A stretch of 64,000 bases of DNA, taken from the NCBI RefSeq assembly GCF_000950575.1, contig NZ_CP011005.1:3100001-3164000 (forward strand). The letters are read 5' to 3'. Made by a program: the position numbers and the translations under genes. Of the stretch, positions 6,829 through 14,030 are shown piece after piece. Source of the stretch: Psychromicrobium lacuslunae. GTDB lineage: Bacteria; Actinomycetota; Actinomycetes; Actinomycetales; Micrococcaceae. Position 1 is the first letter of the stretch. Every line of letters begins with the position of its first letter. The notes under the pieces were generated by a model that was not told the origin of the DNA, searched no databases, and was given only the letters and a program-made list of their open reading frames with translations.

Positions 6829-7563
6829 CTCGATCAGCTCCGGCCCGTTATTGCGGATATTGCCGACCTCGGGGCCGACTGGGCGGGTTGTGAGCGTGCC
6901 CGGCATGCGCGCCACAGCTTCGTCCAGCATTGCGGTCACGGCTATTGGGTCCGTCTGTGTCGAGTCGATCCAATCCCTACCCATCTCTGGCGGCATCACA
7001 ATAGGCATGCGGTCATGAATCACTGCCATATCATCCGAAGCAGCGGCGGTCAGAATCGTAGTCGAAAGAATCCACGAATCAGGGTTGTCCTTGTCTTCTT
7101 GCCACCACTCATACAGCCCAGCGAAGAACAGTACTTCCCCGGCCTCGGGGTAGATGTAGAACGGCTGTTTGTTCTTGGCGTCGAGCTTCTGCCATTCGTA
7201 GTATCCACTGGCCGGGATTAGGGCGCGCTGCTTCTTATACGCGCTCCGGAACGTCGGCTTCTCCGCAGCAGTCTCCGAGCGGGCGTTGAATGCGCGGACG
7301 GCCTGCTTCTTCTCTTTCGCCCAAACCGGCAGCAAACCCCACAAAGCCATATCCACACTGCCCTGCGGTTCACCCTCAATCAGTTGCTCGCGGATGATCG
7401 GGAGCTCCTGCATCGGGCCAGCATTGTAATTCCCGACCCGGATACGCTGATCAAACTCAGCCCAAAACCTATTCACCCACGCCCAATACGCCGGATCAGC
7501 CAACATCTGCAGCCGATACTCCATACCCTGCTTAGTTTTCACGCCTACCAGTCGCCCGCACAT
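6817..7563 (-). CDS. HMCES/SRAP family protein (SOS response-associated peptidase, YedK-like)
   Basis: SRAP proteins form a covalent thiazolidine crosslink with abasic sites in single-stranded DNA and shield them. Here the family signature is complete: Cys2 right after the start (MCGRL), an Asn in FNARSETA, the Glu-containing ASGYYEW motif and the His of HDRMP. The length of 248 residues is near the family norm. The ATG at 7563 is fixed by the need for Cys2. A TAGAAT -10 ends 6 nt upstream, suggesting a leaderless mRNA. Carriage by a prophage is not rare. No LexA box is visible at this gene. Confidence 0.88.
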   Translation of the reverse strand: MCGRLVGVKTKQGMEYRLQMLADPAYWAWVNRFWAEFDQRIRVGNYNAGPMQELPIIREQLIEGEPQGSVDMALWGLLPVWAKEKKQAVRAFNARSETAAEKPTFRSAYKKQRALIPASGYYEWQKLDAKNKQPFYIYPEAGEVLFFAGLYEWWQEDKDNPDSWILSTTILTAAASDDMAVIHDRMPIVMPPEMGRDWIDSTQTDPIAVTAMLDEAVARMPGTLTTRPVGPEVGNIRNNGPELIESRV

Positions 7564-7589
7564 GCCAAAATTCTACGCCCACTATTAAT

Positions 7590-7724
7590 TTGGCCTGCAC
7601 CGGTTTAAACTAGATCTCGTCTTCCCCGACCATGCCCGCCTCTGAGCGTGGGCATGAGCCAACCGCCCCAGGGCGTGAAGCTACGTAGCCCTCCACTCAT
7701 GCGACGGTGGAGGGCTACTTTTTT
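7590..7724 (+). ncRNA. Possible small RNA ending in a strong terminator
   Basis: No gene fits between 7564 and 8043. On the plus strand a weak promoter-like pair (TTGGCC 7590-7595, TAGATC 7611-7616) precedes a hairpin (CATGCCC 7631-7637 with GGGCATG 7650-7656). The terminator at 7685-7724 then ends about 105 nt of untranslated transcript. Structure and isolation suggest a small RNA. The promoter is poor, so confidence is low. Confidence 0.3.
7685..7724 (+). terminator. Perfect rho-independent terminator near the prophage end
   Basis: A 12-bp perfect stem (GTAGCCCTCCAC 7685-7696 with 7707-7718) is followed by T6 (7719-7724). No coding gene lies upstream on this strand within 850 bp, so it must end a non-coding transcript or shield the chromosome from prophage transcription. 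Confidence 0.88.
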
Positions 7725-7730
7725 GTTTAT

Positions 7731-7754
7731 TTTGGTGGCCTATTTGGTGGCCTA
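7731..7754. repeat. Tandem 12-bp repeat in the att region
   Basis: TTTGGTGGCCTA occurs twice back to back (7731-7742 and 7743-7754). Together with the direct repeats at 7770 and 7831 it lies within 120 bp of the tRNA fragment, where integrase arm-type and accessory sites are expected. Confidence 0.6.
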
Positions 7755-7769
7755 TGAATCGGATTCAGG

Positions 7770-7845
7770 CAGACCCCCAGCCACACAAAATTAAAGAAAT
7801 CGCCTTAAATTCAACGAACAGTGACCTCAGCAGACCCCCAGCCAC
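7770..7845. repeat. Two 15-bp direct repeats, candidate integrase arm sites
   Basis: CAGACCCCCAGCCAC occurs exactly at 7770-7784 and 7831-7845, 61 bp apart. The second copy abuts the tRNA fragment. Short exact repeats next to a tRNA core are the usual arm-type binding sites of tyrosine integrases. No integrase gene is in the window, so the pairing cannot be checked here. Confidence 0.5.
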
Positions 7846-7850
7846 TCAGT

Positions 7851-7904
7851 AGCATCGGACTTTTAATCCGTGGGTCGAGGGTTCGAGCCCCTCAGGGCCC
7901 ACCA
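7851..7904 (+). other. 3' fragment of tRNA-Lys(TTT), putative prophage att site
   Basis: The sequence carries the anticodon arm (CGGACTTTTAATCCG, anticodon TTT), variable loop, T-arm (GAGGGTTCGAGCCCCTC) and acceptor 3' strand with CCA (AGGGCCC-A-CCA) of a tRNA-Lys. The 5' acceptor and a proper D-arm are missing. Phage genes lie to the left and ordinary chromosomal genes to the right. Integrases that target tRNA genes leave such a displaced 3' end at one boundary and restore the full tRNA at the other, so an intact tRNA-Lys(TTT) and an integrase are expected beyond the left edge. Confidence 0.7.
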
Positions 7905-7910
7905 ACGCAC

Positions 7911-7949
7911 GGGTGTTCAAACCCGGTCCTTCAACCGATTTGAACACCC
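7911..7949 (+). terminator. Terminator-like hairpin after the tRNA-Lys fragment
   Basis: An 11-bp perfect stem (GGGTGTTCAAA 7911-7921 with 7939-7949) lies 6 bp after the CCA end. It is probably the original terminator of the tRNA-Lys transcript, now separated from its promoter by the prophage. Confidence 0.65.
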
Positions 7950-8043
7950 AGGTTATTTACCTATTTTGATGGGTACTGCTGCCCATTGCTCCGCCTGTGC
8001 GCACCCCCTATGGTTCTTGTACCAGATCTATTGAGGGGAAATC

Positions 8044-8436
8044 GTGAAGAAAAATCTTGTCCGCGGTGTGACTGTTTTGGCGTTAGTTGCTAGCAGCCTC
8101 GGGACAGCGGTGAGCGCCGCTCCTGCCGCTGAAGCCTCAACCGCAGGTTGCGCCGCTTCGCTTTATGGTCTTAGCAAACCTTCGCTCTTCCAGTGGGTCA
8201 GGCCCGCTGGAAGCATTCAGGCGGTTTTGACGAATTTGCGCACTAGCGACCTCGCGTTGCTACAAAAGAAAACGAGTAGCGGTTGGGTGACGCAGGTCAG
8301 AAACACCATGCCTCGGCCCGGGGTGGTACTTACCGCAAATGCGGCGAAGGGTACGAGCTGGCGGGTTGTGGTCAAGCGCGGGCCGATCTCGACCGGCTAC
8401 TGCGCTACTTATACCTTCGGCCCGGTAACCCGGTAA
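8044..8436 (+). CDS. Small secreted protein of unknown function
   Basis: The 130-residue protein has a classical signal peptide (MKKNLVRGVTVLALVASSLGTAVSAAPAAEA) cut near residue 25-31. The mature chain of about 100 residues has two Cys (CAASLYG and YCATYTF) that could form a disulfide, and a beta-rich pattern. GAGGGGAAATC precedes the ATG. It is the first chromosomal gene right of the prophage boundary. I do not recognise the family. Two imperfect 15-bp direct repeats (8446-8460, 8462-8476) follow the stop codon. Confidence 0.6.
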   Translation: MKKNLVRGVTVLALVASSLGTAVSAAPAAEASTAGCAASLYGLSKPSLFQWVRPAGSIQAVLTNLRTSDLALLQKKTSSGWVTQVRNTMPRPGVVLTANAAKGTSWRVVVKRGPISTGYCATYTFGPVTR

Positions 8437-8512
8437 TCCCGACAGTCGGTCACCAGTCAGCTCGGTAACCAGTCAGGTGAAGTAAGCCAGTAATAACTTT
8501 ACCGGCCGGCGC

Positions 8513-8893
8513 TCAGCTTGCCTGTAGCGCGGTCCCGGTGCGGTATAACTCAATCAACAGCGGGCGCAGCCGGAGGCCGTGCTCGGTGATGCGATAGCTG
8601 CTCCGCGCCGGGAAGCCGCTGATCAGCGTCTTTTCTACGAACCTGGCGGCTCGGAGTTCATCCAGTCGCTCGGTGAGCACCTTATCGCTGAGCTCTGGTA
8701 GTGAGGCCGCCAGTTCGGAGTACGACTGGGGGCCTCCGGAGATTAGATTGCGCAACAGCAGTGTGGTCCATCGGCCGGAAACCGCGGCCAACGCAACCTC
8801 AACCGGACAATCCGGTGTCGGTGCTTGGCTCTGCCCGGCCTCGCTTGGCACAAGCTCCTGATCCCATCGGGGACTTACCGTTTGGTGAGTCAT
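8513..8893 (-). CDS. HxlR family transcriptional regulator
   Basis: The 126-residue winged-helix protein has the HxlR layout: C-P-V-E-V-A-L near the N-terminus, then SGRWTTLLLRNLISGGPQSYSELAASLPELSDKVLTERLDEL and the wing R-I-T-E-H-G. The Cys of DCPVE is the position that senses redox in some relatives. The start at 8893 is chosen for its GGAGG 5 nt upstream; a longer frame to 8947 has none. It is divergent from the SnoaL-like gene, with only 24 bp between start codons, and probably controls it. Confidence 0.85.
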   Translation of the reverse strand: MTHQTVSPRWDQELVPSEAGQSQAPTPDCPVEVALAAVSGRWTTLLLRNLISGGPQSYSELAASLPELSDKVLTERLDELRAARFVEKTLISGFPARSSYRITEHGLRLRPLLIELYRTGTALQAS

Positions 8894-8917
8894 TTCGCCT
8901 CCTGCTTCGCTGAAGAT

Positions 8918-9328
8918 ATGACTAAGCACATTCTCGCAGCCGAGCACGATCCATTCTCAGCAAGCAGTCCCGAAGCCTTGCCGCTCGCCTTTGCGGCGGC
9001 TTTCAACACCGGCGATCCGGAACTGATCGAACGGCTTTATCACCCGCAAGGCCTCTTCATCAGTGCCCCTGGGCACTTGACCGTCGGGGCCAGCCGGAGC
9101 GCGGCAAATGCCGAGATGGTGGCGCTGGGTGTGCCGATCGACGTCAAGCTTCGCCAGGTTTACTCGGTGGATGACATTGCTCTGCTCATTGTGGACTGGC
9201 AGATCTCCGGACTCAACGCCTCCGGGGACTCTGTCGATGTGCGAGGTACCGCAACAGATGTGGCTAGTCGCGGGGAGGACGGCTTCTGGCGTTATCTGAT
9301 CGACAATCCTTTTGGCACTGAGGGCTGA
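8918..9328 (+). CDS. SnoaL-like / DUF4440 family protein
   Basis: The 136-residue protein has the cone-shaped alpha+beta pattern of the NTF2/SnoaL group: LPLAFAAAFNTGDPELIERLYHPQGLFISAPG, followed by strands ending DGFWRYLIDNPF. These folds bind small hydrophobic ligands or act as isomerases and cyclases, and the substrate is unknown. The ATG at 8918 is preferred over an earlier frame start that would lie inside the divergent HxlR gene. The 3' end overlaps the convergent SGNH hydrolase gene by 37 bp. Confidence 0.7.
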   Translation: MTKHILAAEHDPFSASSPEALPLAFAAAFNTGDPELIERLYHPQGLFISAPGHLTVGASRSAANAEMVALGVPIDVKLRQVYSVDDIALLIVDWQISGLNASGDSVDVRGTATDVASRGEDGFWRYLIDNPFGTEG

Positions 9329-9993
9329 TTGAGTCGATCGGCAAGAGCTTGAACGATGAGGCTCGCGAGCACGGCTTGGCCACTGGTGGAGAAGTGAATA
9401 CGGTCCTGGCTCAGCAACTCAGCTCGATTGTTAAGCGGGTGGTCCCAGGCCTCGCCGAGCGCTGCGTTGAATTCAGTGGCCAGGTTCCTGGTCAGCTCAT
9501 TGAGCCTGGTGATCCGACTGGTCCAATCCTCGATCTTCGGTATGACAAAGGCGCGTCCTAGCGTGAAAACCGATAACTGGGCGCCGGTTCTGGCCGCCCA
9601 CTGCCACATGGCGCGCAGCTTACTCTCGATATCATCCCAGTCGAGTTGGCGCCGCATAATGTCGTTCGCTCCGCTGTTCAGATGCAGCAGATCGGGCCGG
9701 AACGAGTCGATCTGCTGCCGCTGAGTCTGGAGTGCCTGCGTCGTGGTGGCGCCGATTTGTGCGGTGTTCAGGTACCGCATTTCCGGATCGAGCTCCCAAA
9801 GCACTCGGGCGAGCCGGTCCGGCCAGCCGAGCTCTCGATAGCCAGGGGTCGCATCGCCGACACCCAGCGAGAGGCTGTCGCCGAATACCGCAAACCGCCG
9901 CCAATCAGATCCGCGAAGTAACTCAACGGCCGTGCTCAGCGGTAGCACCTCGGAATCGCTTGATTCCGCAAAGAAATCATCTGCAGGATTCAT
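9292..9993 (-). CDS. SGNH/GDSL-type hydrolase
   Basis: This is a serine esterase or lipase of 233 residues without a signal peptide. Block I is FGDSLSLGVGD with the nucleophile S40, block III is LNSGANDI (oxyanion Asn), and block V is DRIHFSTSGQ with the Asp-x-x-His pair. The substrate is unknown, and in actinobacteria many of these act on acyl esters of sugars or lipids. The gene stands alone, with about 120 bp of AT-richer DNA before the divergent TetR gene that may regulate it. Confidence 0.85.
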   Translation of the reverse strand: MNPADDFFAESSDSEVLPLSTAVELLRGSDWRRFAVFGDSLSLGVGDATPGYRELGWPDRLARVLWELDPEMRYLNTAQIGATTTQALQTQRQQIDSFRPDLLHLNSGANDIMRRQLDWDDIESKLRAMWQWAARTGAQLSVFTLGRAFVIPKIEDWTSRITRLNELTRNLATEFNAALGEAWDHPLNNRAELLSQDRIHFSTSGQAVLASLIVQALADRLNQPSVPKGLSIR

Positions 9994-10141
9994 GACTTAA
10001 CAATACGGTCGGACGGATTGTTAAATCAAGATATTAGAAGGAAAATTGCCGAAGTATTGACCGCTTGCAGCATCTGAGGAAATGCTGTCCAGCTGCTAAA
10101 AACCGTGGGCGGTGCTGGCGACGAAGCGTACAATCGACCGT

Positions 10142-10801
10142 ATGGTTGATGGTCTCAAACAATCGAAGGAACCTTCCGTGGAGGGTGAGCCATCCCGAGT
10201 GGCTGACGTGACTGATCGGCGGATGCTTCGAGGCTCTCGTTCGCGTCAGCTAGTCCTGAGCGCTGCTGTCGACATCGCTTCCCTGGAGAGTCTAGAGCAA
10301 CTCAGCTTTGGCCGATTGGCTACCGCCACCGGCTTGAGTAAAGCGGGTGTACAAGGTCTTTTTGTCAGCAAAGAATCCCTACAGCTGGCCGCCATTGACC
10401 ATGCCCATCAACAGATCATCGACTTCGTCGTTCGGCCCGCCCTGACGAAGCCACGGGGTGTCGCCAGGCTGCGTGCCCTGATCGAGCGTTGGATCGACTA
10501 CGCCGAGCGCCCGCTTTTCGCCGGTGGCTGCTTTCAAGTGGCCAATCTGGCCGAGTACGACAGTCGACCAGGGCCGCTACGGGATGCTCTGGTTCGTGCC
10601 CAGCAGGACTGGATTGACCTGCTCGCCGCAGAGCTAGCTGAAGCGGTCCGTCAAGAGCAGATCGCCGCAATCGACCCGGAACTCACGGCTTTCCAAATCG
10701 ATGCGCTGCTTCGCTCGGCCAACACCTCGCTCCGCCTCGGTGATCATTCAATTATCGATAAGGTGCATCGAGTGATTGAGGCGTTTCTGCTGCGACCCTA
10801 A
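10142..10801 (+). CDS. TetR family transcriptional regulator
   Basis: The N-terminal HTH (about residues 35-80) is SRQLVLSAAVDIASLESLEQLSFGRLATATGLSKAGVQGLFVSKESL. The C-terminal part has the TetR_C pattern (LRALIERWIDYAERPLFAGGCFQ...), similar to the regulators of the YxaF/LmrA group. The ATG at 10142 is used; a GTG at 10112 is possible. It is divergent from the SGNH hydrolase gene, its most likely target. The effector is unknown. Confidence 0.8.
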   Translation: MVDGLKQSKEPSVEGEPSRVADVTDRRMLRGSRSRQLVLSAAVDIASLESLEQLSFGRLATATGLSKAGVQGLFVSKESLQLAAIDHAHQQIIDFVVRPALTKPRGVARLRALIERWIDYAERPLFAGGCFQVANLAEYDSRPGPLRDALVRAQQDWIDLLAAELAEAVRQEQIAAIDPELTAFQIDALLRSANTSLRLGDHSIIDKVHRVIEAFLLRP

Positions 10802-10823
10802 GCAACGCCAGCAAGGCGGACAA

Positions 10824-11849
10824 CTAAGCTGAGCTGTCGAGTGAGGCGAGTAGTGTCATCGCAGCGGTCTCAAGTTCTGCGATGCTGTTCAGCAAGCCAC
10901 TCGCCTGCTGCAAGGTGGCGGGGTCACCGTCCAATCCGGCTCGCTCAATGAGCCCGGCGACCTGGGTCCACAATTGAGCGGATTCGGCGAAGAGATCCCG
11001 ACCGCGCTCAAGCGATGTGCTTGCCGCGCTGGACCCAGTTTCGCTTACTAGCGGAAGGCATTCGGTCAGGAAATCTCGGTAGATCCTGCGAAATAGTGCG
11101 CCGCCGGTGCCAGCTCGCTCCATCAGGGTGGCGATAATGGGCAGATCGCGGTGTGGATTTTCGACTCGGTCAAACCAGCCGGTGATCCGGCTCGCTGTAG
11201 TCCGAATGCCGCGATGACCCAGATTGGCGATGGGCGGTGCCAGGAAGCTTTGCGCGCATTCCGTGATCGCCGGAATAATGGCGGAAGCCAGATTGATTGA
11301 CCCTGAGTCTGGAAGCGTGAGCGTGAACGAGCGATGCCGGGCCGACATCGCTCCGCCTGCGGCTCGTGCCAGCCGCAAGCTGGACAGACTTGTTGAGACG
11401 CAACCACCCTGCTGCTCAGTGTCGACGATAAAAGCAGTTTCCTCGTCATAGTCGTAGAGCGCGACCATATGGCCGGCGAAATGCACCCGAGAGGTGAAGT
11501 AGTCAAGGTAATAGCTGTCGAGTTGCAGACCAACCGGAATGCCCTGATCGACTGAACTTCGCACTTGCTCCCAGGCTTTCTGAGCGGAACTTGTCTCTTG
11601 GCTGTGCAAAGTCAGGCCAAGCCTGGCAGCCAGGCTCTGTGTCAGCTGGAAGGGTTTCACCCTGCCGCCAAGGAACGGGAAGTCTTGTTTTTTCGAGTCC
11701 CAGTAGATGAAAGACAGGCCGCTGCCCAAGCCGAAGAGCATCGGCTCTGAGAGGTCGATTCCGGAATGGGAGAGCAGCACGCCGAGGGCAGTGGTCTCAC
11801 AGTGCTGACCGGCCAGGCTCTGAAGTGAATGGTTGAGCTTGCTCATCAT
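10824..11849 (-). CDS. BtrH_N/DUF4872 family acyltransferase-like protein
   Basis: The protein has 341 residues. The N-terminal half resembles butirosin protein BtrH, a papain-like acyltransferase that moves an acyl group from a carrier protein to an amine: QHCETTALGVLLSHSG with Cys17, FGLGSGLSFIYW, then FAGHMVALYDYD (His) and TAFIVDTEQ (Asp) as a possible triad. The C-terminal half is helical, as in DUF4872. No biosynthetic genes lie nearby, so the substrate is unknown. The start at 11849 overlaps the PadR stop (ATGA), so both are co-translated. Confidence 0.75.
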   Translation of the reverse strand: MMSKLNHSLQSLAGQHCETTALGVLLSHSGIDLSEPMLFGLGSGLSFIYWDSKKQDFPFLGGRVKPFQLTQSLAARLGLTLHSQETSSAQKAWEQVRSSVDQGIPVGLQLDSYYLDYFTSRVHFAGHMVALYDYDEETAFIVDTEQQGGCVSTSLSSLRLARAAGGAMSARHRSFTLTLPDSGSINLASAIIPAITECAQSFLAPPIANLGHRGIRTTASRITGWFDRVENPHRDLPIIATLMERAGTGGALFRRIYRDFLTECLPLVSETGSSAASTSLERGRDLFAESAQLWTQVAGLIERAGLDGDPATLQQASGLLNSIAELETAAMTLLASLDSSA

Positions 11850-12364
11850 GACACCTGTACTCGTGACACGAGCCACGACCTTTCCGCCTCTAAGAGACTG
11901 AGGGAGTAGGAGAAAACTTCGCGGGCCGGCATCGGCAGCGGTGCTTGCAGCTCTTCGGCAGCCTTGACAGTGGCGATTCGGACTTCGATCTGGCCAAGGC
12001 GCTGAACCAGCGCGAGCCGGAGATTGTCGGCGCTGAGCAGCGACATATTGGAAAGCCCGACGAGTAGCGGATGCGGAATCGGCTGAGCCTCGGCAATAAA
12101 CGCTAATGCGGCGCTGGCGGCGGCATTTTTGCCCTTCTCGGTGGCTTGAAAGACTCTGCGGGACTTGGCGCCAGTCGAACCTTCGGCGGTCTGCACGAGA
12201 TCACTGGTCTGCAGTTTGCCGAGCAGATAGTAAATCGAGGAGAAACCAATATCGGTCCATTGCCTAATGCCGCGCTGCTCGATTAGCTGCTCCAGCTCAT
12301 AGCCGTGCCGGGCTTGTTCCACTACCAGGCCCAGAATCGTGAGCTCTGCCGGGGTGAGATCCAT
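11846..12364 (-). CDS. PadR family transcriptional regulator
   Basis: The PadR winged helix is clear at residues 1-75 (LTPAELTILGLVVEQARHGYELEQLIEQRG, then FSSIYYLLGKLQTSDLV and a GAKSRRVFQATEKG wing). A helical dimerisation domain follows (length 172, normal for PadR-s2 types). The start codon lies inside a 46-bp palindrome, and a TAGAAT -10 ends 6 nt before it, so the mRNA is probably leaderless and self-repressed. It heads an operon with the BtrH-like gene. Confidence 0.88.
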   Translation of the reverse strand: MDLTPAELTILGLVVEQARHGYELEQLIEQRGIRQWTDIGFSSIYYLLGKLQTSDLVQTAEGSTGAKSRRVFQATEKGKNAAASAALAFIAEAQPIPHPLLVGLSNMSLLSADNLRLALVQRLGQIEVRIATVKAAEELQAPLPMPAREVFSYSLSLLEAERSWLVSRVQVS

Positions 12365-12401
12365 TTGGTTATTCTAGCACTAGAATAACCAAATGGATCT
12401 C
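12356..12401. promoter_or_regulatory. 46-bp palindrome covering promoter and start codon of padR
   Basis: Two perfect 22-bp arms (12356-12377 and 12380-12401) flank a CA spacer. On each strand the arm reads TAGAAT-AACCAA-ATG-GATCTC: a -10 element, 6 nt and a start codon. On the minus strand this starts padR. On the plus strand it opens a six-codon frame (ATG at 12393, stop 12411-12413). It is probably the PadR operator and a symmetric divergent promoter. Confidence 0.85.
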
Positions 12402-12493
12402 GAAGATGACTAGACCTCCGCAATTGTCCTGATTTGGGTGTTCGCTGAGTGAGCGAAAGGAATAACTGCTATGGGTTCGCTGCTGTGAACTGC

Positions 12494-13426
12494 ATGACTT
12501 CGAACAAGGCAGTGATGCATGATCGGTTCGGTGATGTCGGGGCTCTGGAGCTTCGTGAACTGCCGGAAAAACCGCTCGCGGACAGCCAGTTACGCATTAC
12601 TGTCTCGGTCGCGGGCCTCAACCCCGTTGACTGGCAGATTGTTGAGTCGGCGGAACTTGCCGAGATGTTCGGTATCAGCACACCCGCTGGCTTCGGCAAT
12701 GACTTTTCCGGAGTGGTGACCGAGATTGGTCCGCAGGTGACGCGCTGGCGGGTTGGCGATCGGGTGTTCGGCGGCGCCCGTGGTGCCGCCGTGGCCAGCT
12801 CAATCGTGCTGGAAGAAAATCACCGAAGCCTGCGTCGTACCCCGGATTCAATCAGCGATCTCAGTGCGGCAGTTCTCGATATTGCCGGTCGTACCGCCTC
12901 TGCGGTCGCGGATGCACTCGCTGTGCAGCCAGGCGAAACCGTACTGGTCGGCGCTGCGGCGGGTGGTGTCGGATCGATTCTGACCCAACTCCTGGTCCGG
13001 GCTGGGGTCAGGGTGATCGGCACCGGGTCGGCATCTTCTTTCGACTATCTTCGATCGCTAGGAGCCGAACCCGTCGATTACTCAACCGACTTGAAGAGGC
13101 AGTTGATTGAGTTGACGAACGGCTCGATCGATGCCGCTGCGGACCTCTACGGCACCCAAGTAGCGCTGGTCGCATTGGAACTAGGCGCCCCAGCTGGGCG
13201 CATTGTCACAATTGAATCCGAAAACCCGCCGACGGGTGTGCAAGCAATTGGCGGTGCCGATGCCCGGCCGGGCGCCATTGAGGAACTCACCGATCTGATA
13301 GCCAGCGGTGAACTAGGGGTGCCGATCGCAGCTGTGTATTCGCTCGAGCAGTTCGCCGAAGCTGTGGCATTCCAGCGCTCTCGTCATGCCCACGGCAAGG
13401 TCGCGATTGAGATGAAACAGCTCTGA
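12494..13426 (+). CDS. Zinc-independent MDR family oxidoreductase (quinone reductase-like)
   Basis: The 310-residue protein has the medium-chain dehydrogenase/reductase fold without zinc-ligand Cys clusters. It shows a GroES-like N-terminus (AGLNPVDWQIVE, FGNDFSGVVTEIG, RWRVGDRVFG), the NADP-binding VLVGAAAGGVGSILTQLLVRAGVRVIGT, and a C-terminal AHGKVAIEM. Such proteins reduce quinones or enones using NADPH. The ATG at 12494 is chosen as the best fit to family starts; GTGs at 12449 and 12485 are in frame. It is divergent from padR across the palindrome and may share control. Confidence 0.82.
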   Translation: MTSNKAVMHDRFGDVGALELRELPEKPLADSQLRITVSVAGLNPVDWQIVESAELAEMFGISTPAGFGNDFSGVVTEIGPQVTRWRVGDRVFGGARGAAVASSIVLEENHRSLRRTPDSISDLSAAVLDIAGRTASAVADALAVQPGETVLVGAAAGGVGSILTQLLVRAGVRVIGTGSASSFDYLRSLGAEPVDYSTDLKRQLIELTNGSIDAAADLYGTQVALVALELGAPAGRIVTIESENPPTGVQAIGGADARPGAIEELTDLIASGELGVPIAAVYSLEQFAEAVAFQRSRHAHGKVAIEMKQL

Positions 13427-13516
13427 GCCGACAAGAAAGCTGCCGGATCTCTGAGTAAGGACTGGTTGCCGTCCGACGGCTATCTGCCAAGTTAGCCTCC
13501 GTGAGAAGATTCCAGT

Positions 13517-14020
13517 ATGGAGACTTGGGGTGCTGCGTTGTTCGGAGATCCATGCCGGGAATGTGGCTTTGACTGGTCGGTGGCTTCTGAGCAGGCGATT
13601 GGCTGGGTCAGCAAGATGCCAGCAGAATTCGCTGCGGTCGGTGCAGGTAGTTCGGGCCGTGAGGCAGGTTCTGGCTGGTCGGTCGCCGAATACATCAGTC
13701 ATGTGGCTGATAATCTGCGGCAATGGTCTGAACGAGTGCAGGCAGCCAGGCTGGACGGACAGCTTGAGGTTGCAGGTTACGACCCAGACGAGCTGGCTGT
13801 TGCGCGCGGCTATCCTACAATTCCGCTTGCCGCCGCGCTCTGGTCGTTGGAGCTTAGCGCCCAGGCCTGGGTTGCTGTGCTTGGTGCAGCTCATCAGGAG
13901 GGTATCGAGCTCAGACATGCTGCTCGTGGCCTTCAACGGGCGAGTGATATTGCCCGGAACAATGCGCATGATGCTTATCATCATCTCTGGGACGTTCGAC
14001 GCATCCTCGGAATCGGCTGA
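13517..14020 (+). CDS. DinB-like putative metal-dependent protein
   Basis: The 167-residue protein has the four-helix bundle pattern of the DinB/MDMPI superfamily, with His in SHVADNLRQW (about H62) and in DAYHHLWDVRRIL, the usual metal-binding positions. Members include mycothiol- or bacillithiol-dependent transferases. Start residues METWGAALFGDPCRECGF add a CxxC that is not typical. It is convergent with the MFS gene. The substrate is unknown. Confidence 0.7.
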   Translation: METWGAALFGDPCRECGFDWSVASEQAIGWVSKMPAEFAAVGAGSSGREAGSGWSVAEYISHVADNLRQWSERVQAARLDGQLEVAGYDPDELAVARGYPTIPLAAALWSLELSAQAWVAVLGAAHQEGIELRHAARGLQRASDIARNNAHDAYHHLWDVRRILGIG

Positions 14021-14030
14021 ACCGCAGGGT

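Noticed and set aside
7846-7904. An intact functional tRNA-Lys gene
   Set aside because: The 5' acceptor strand and a full D-arm are missing, so only the 3' part is present.
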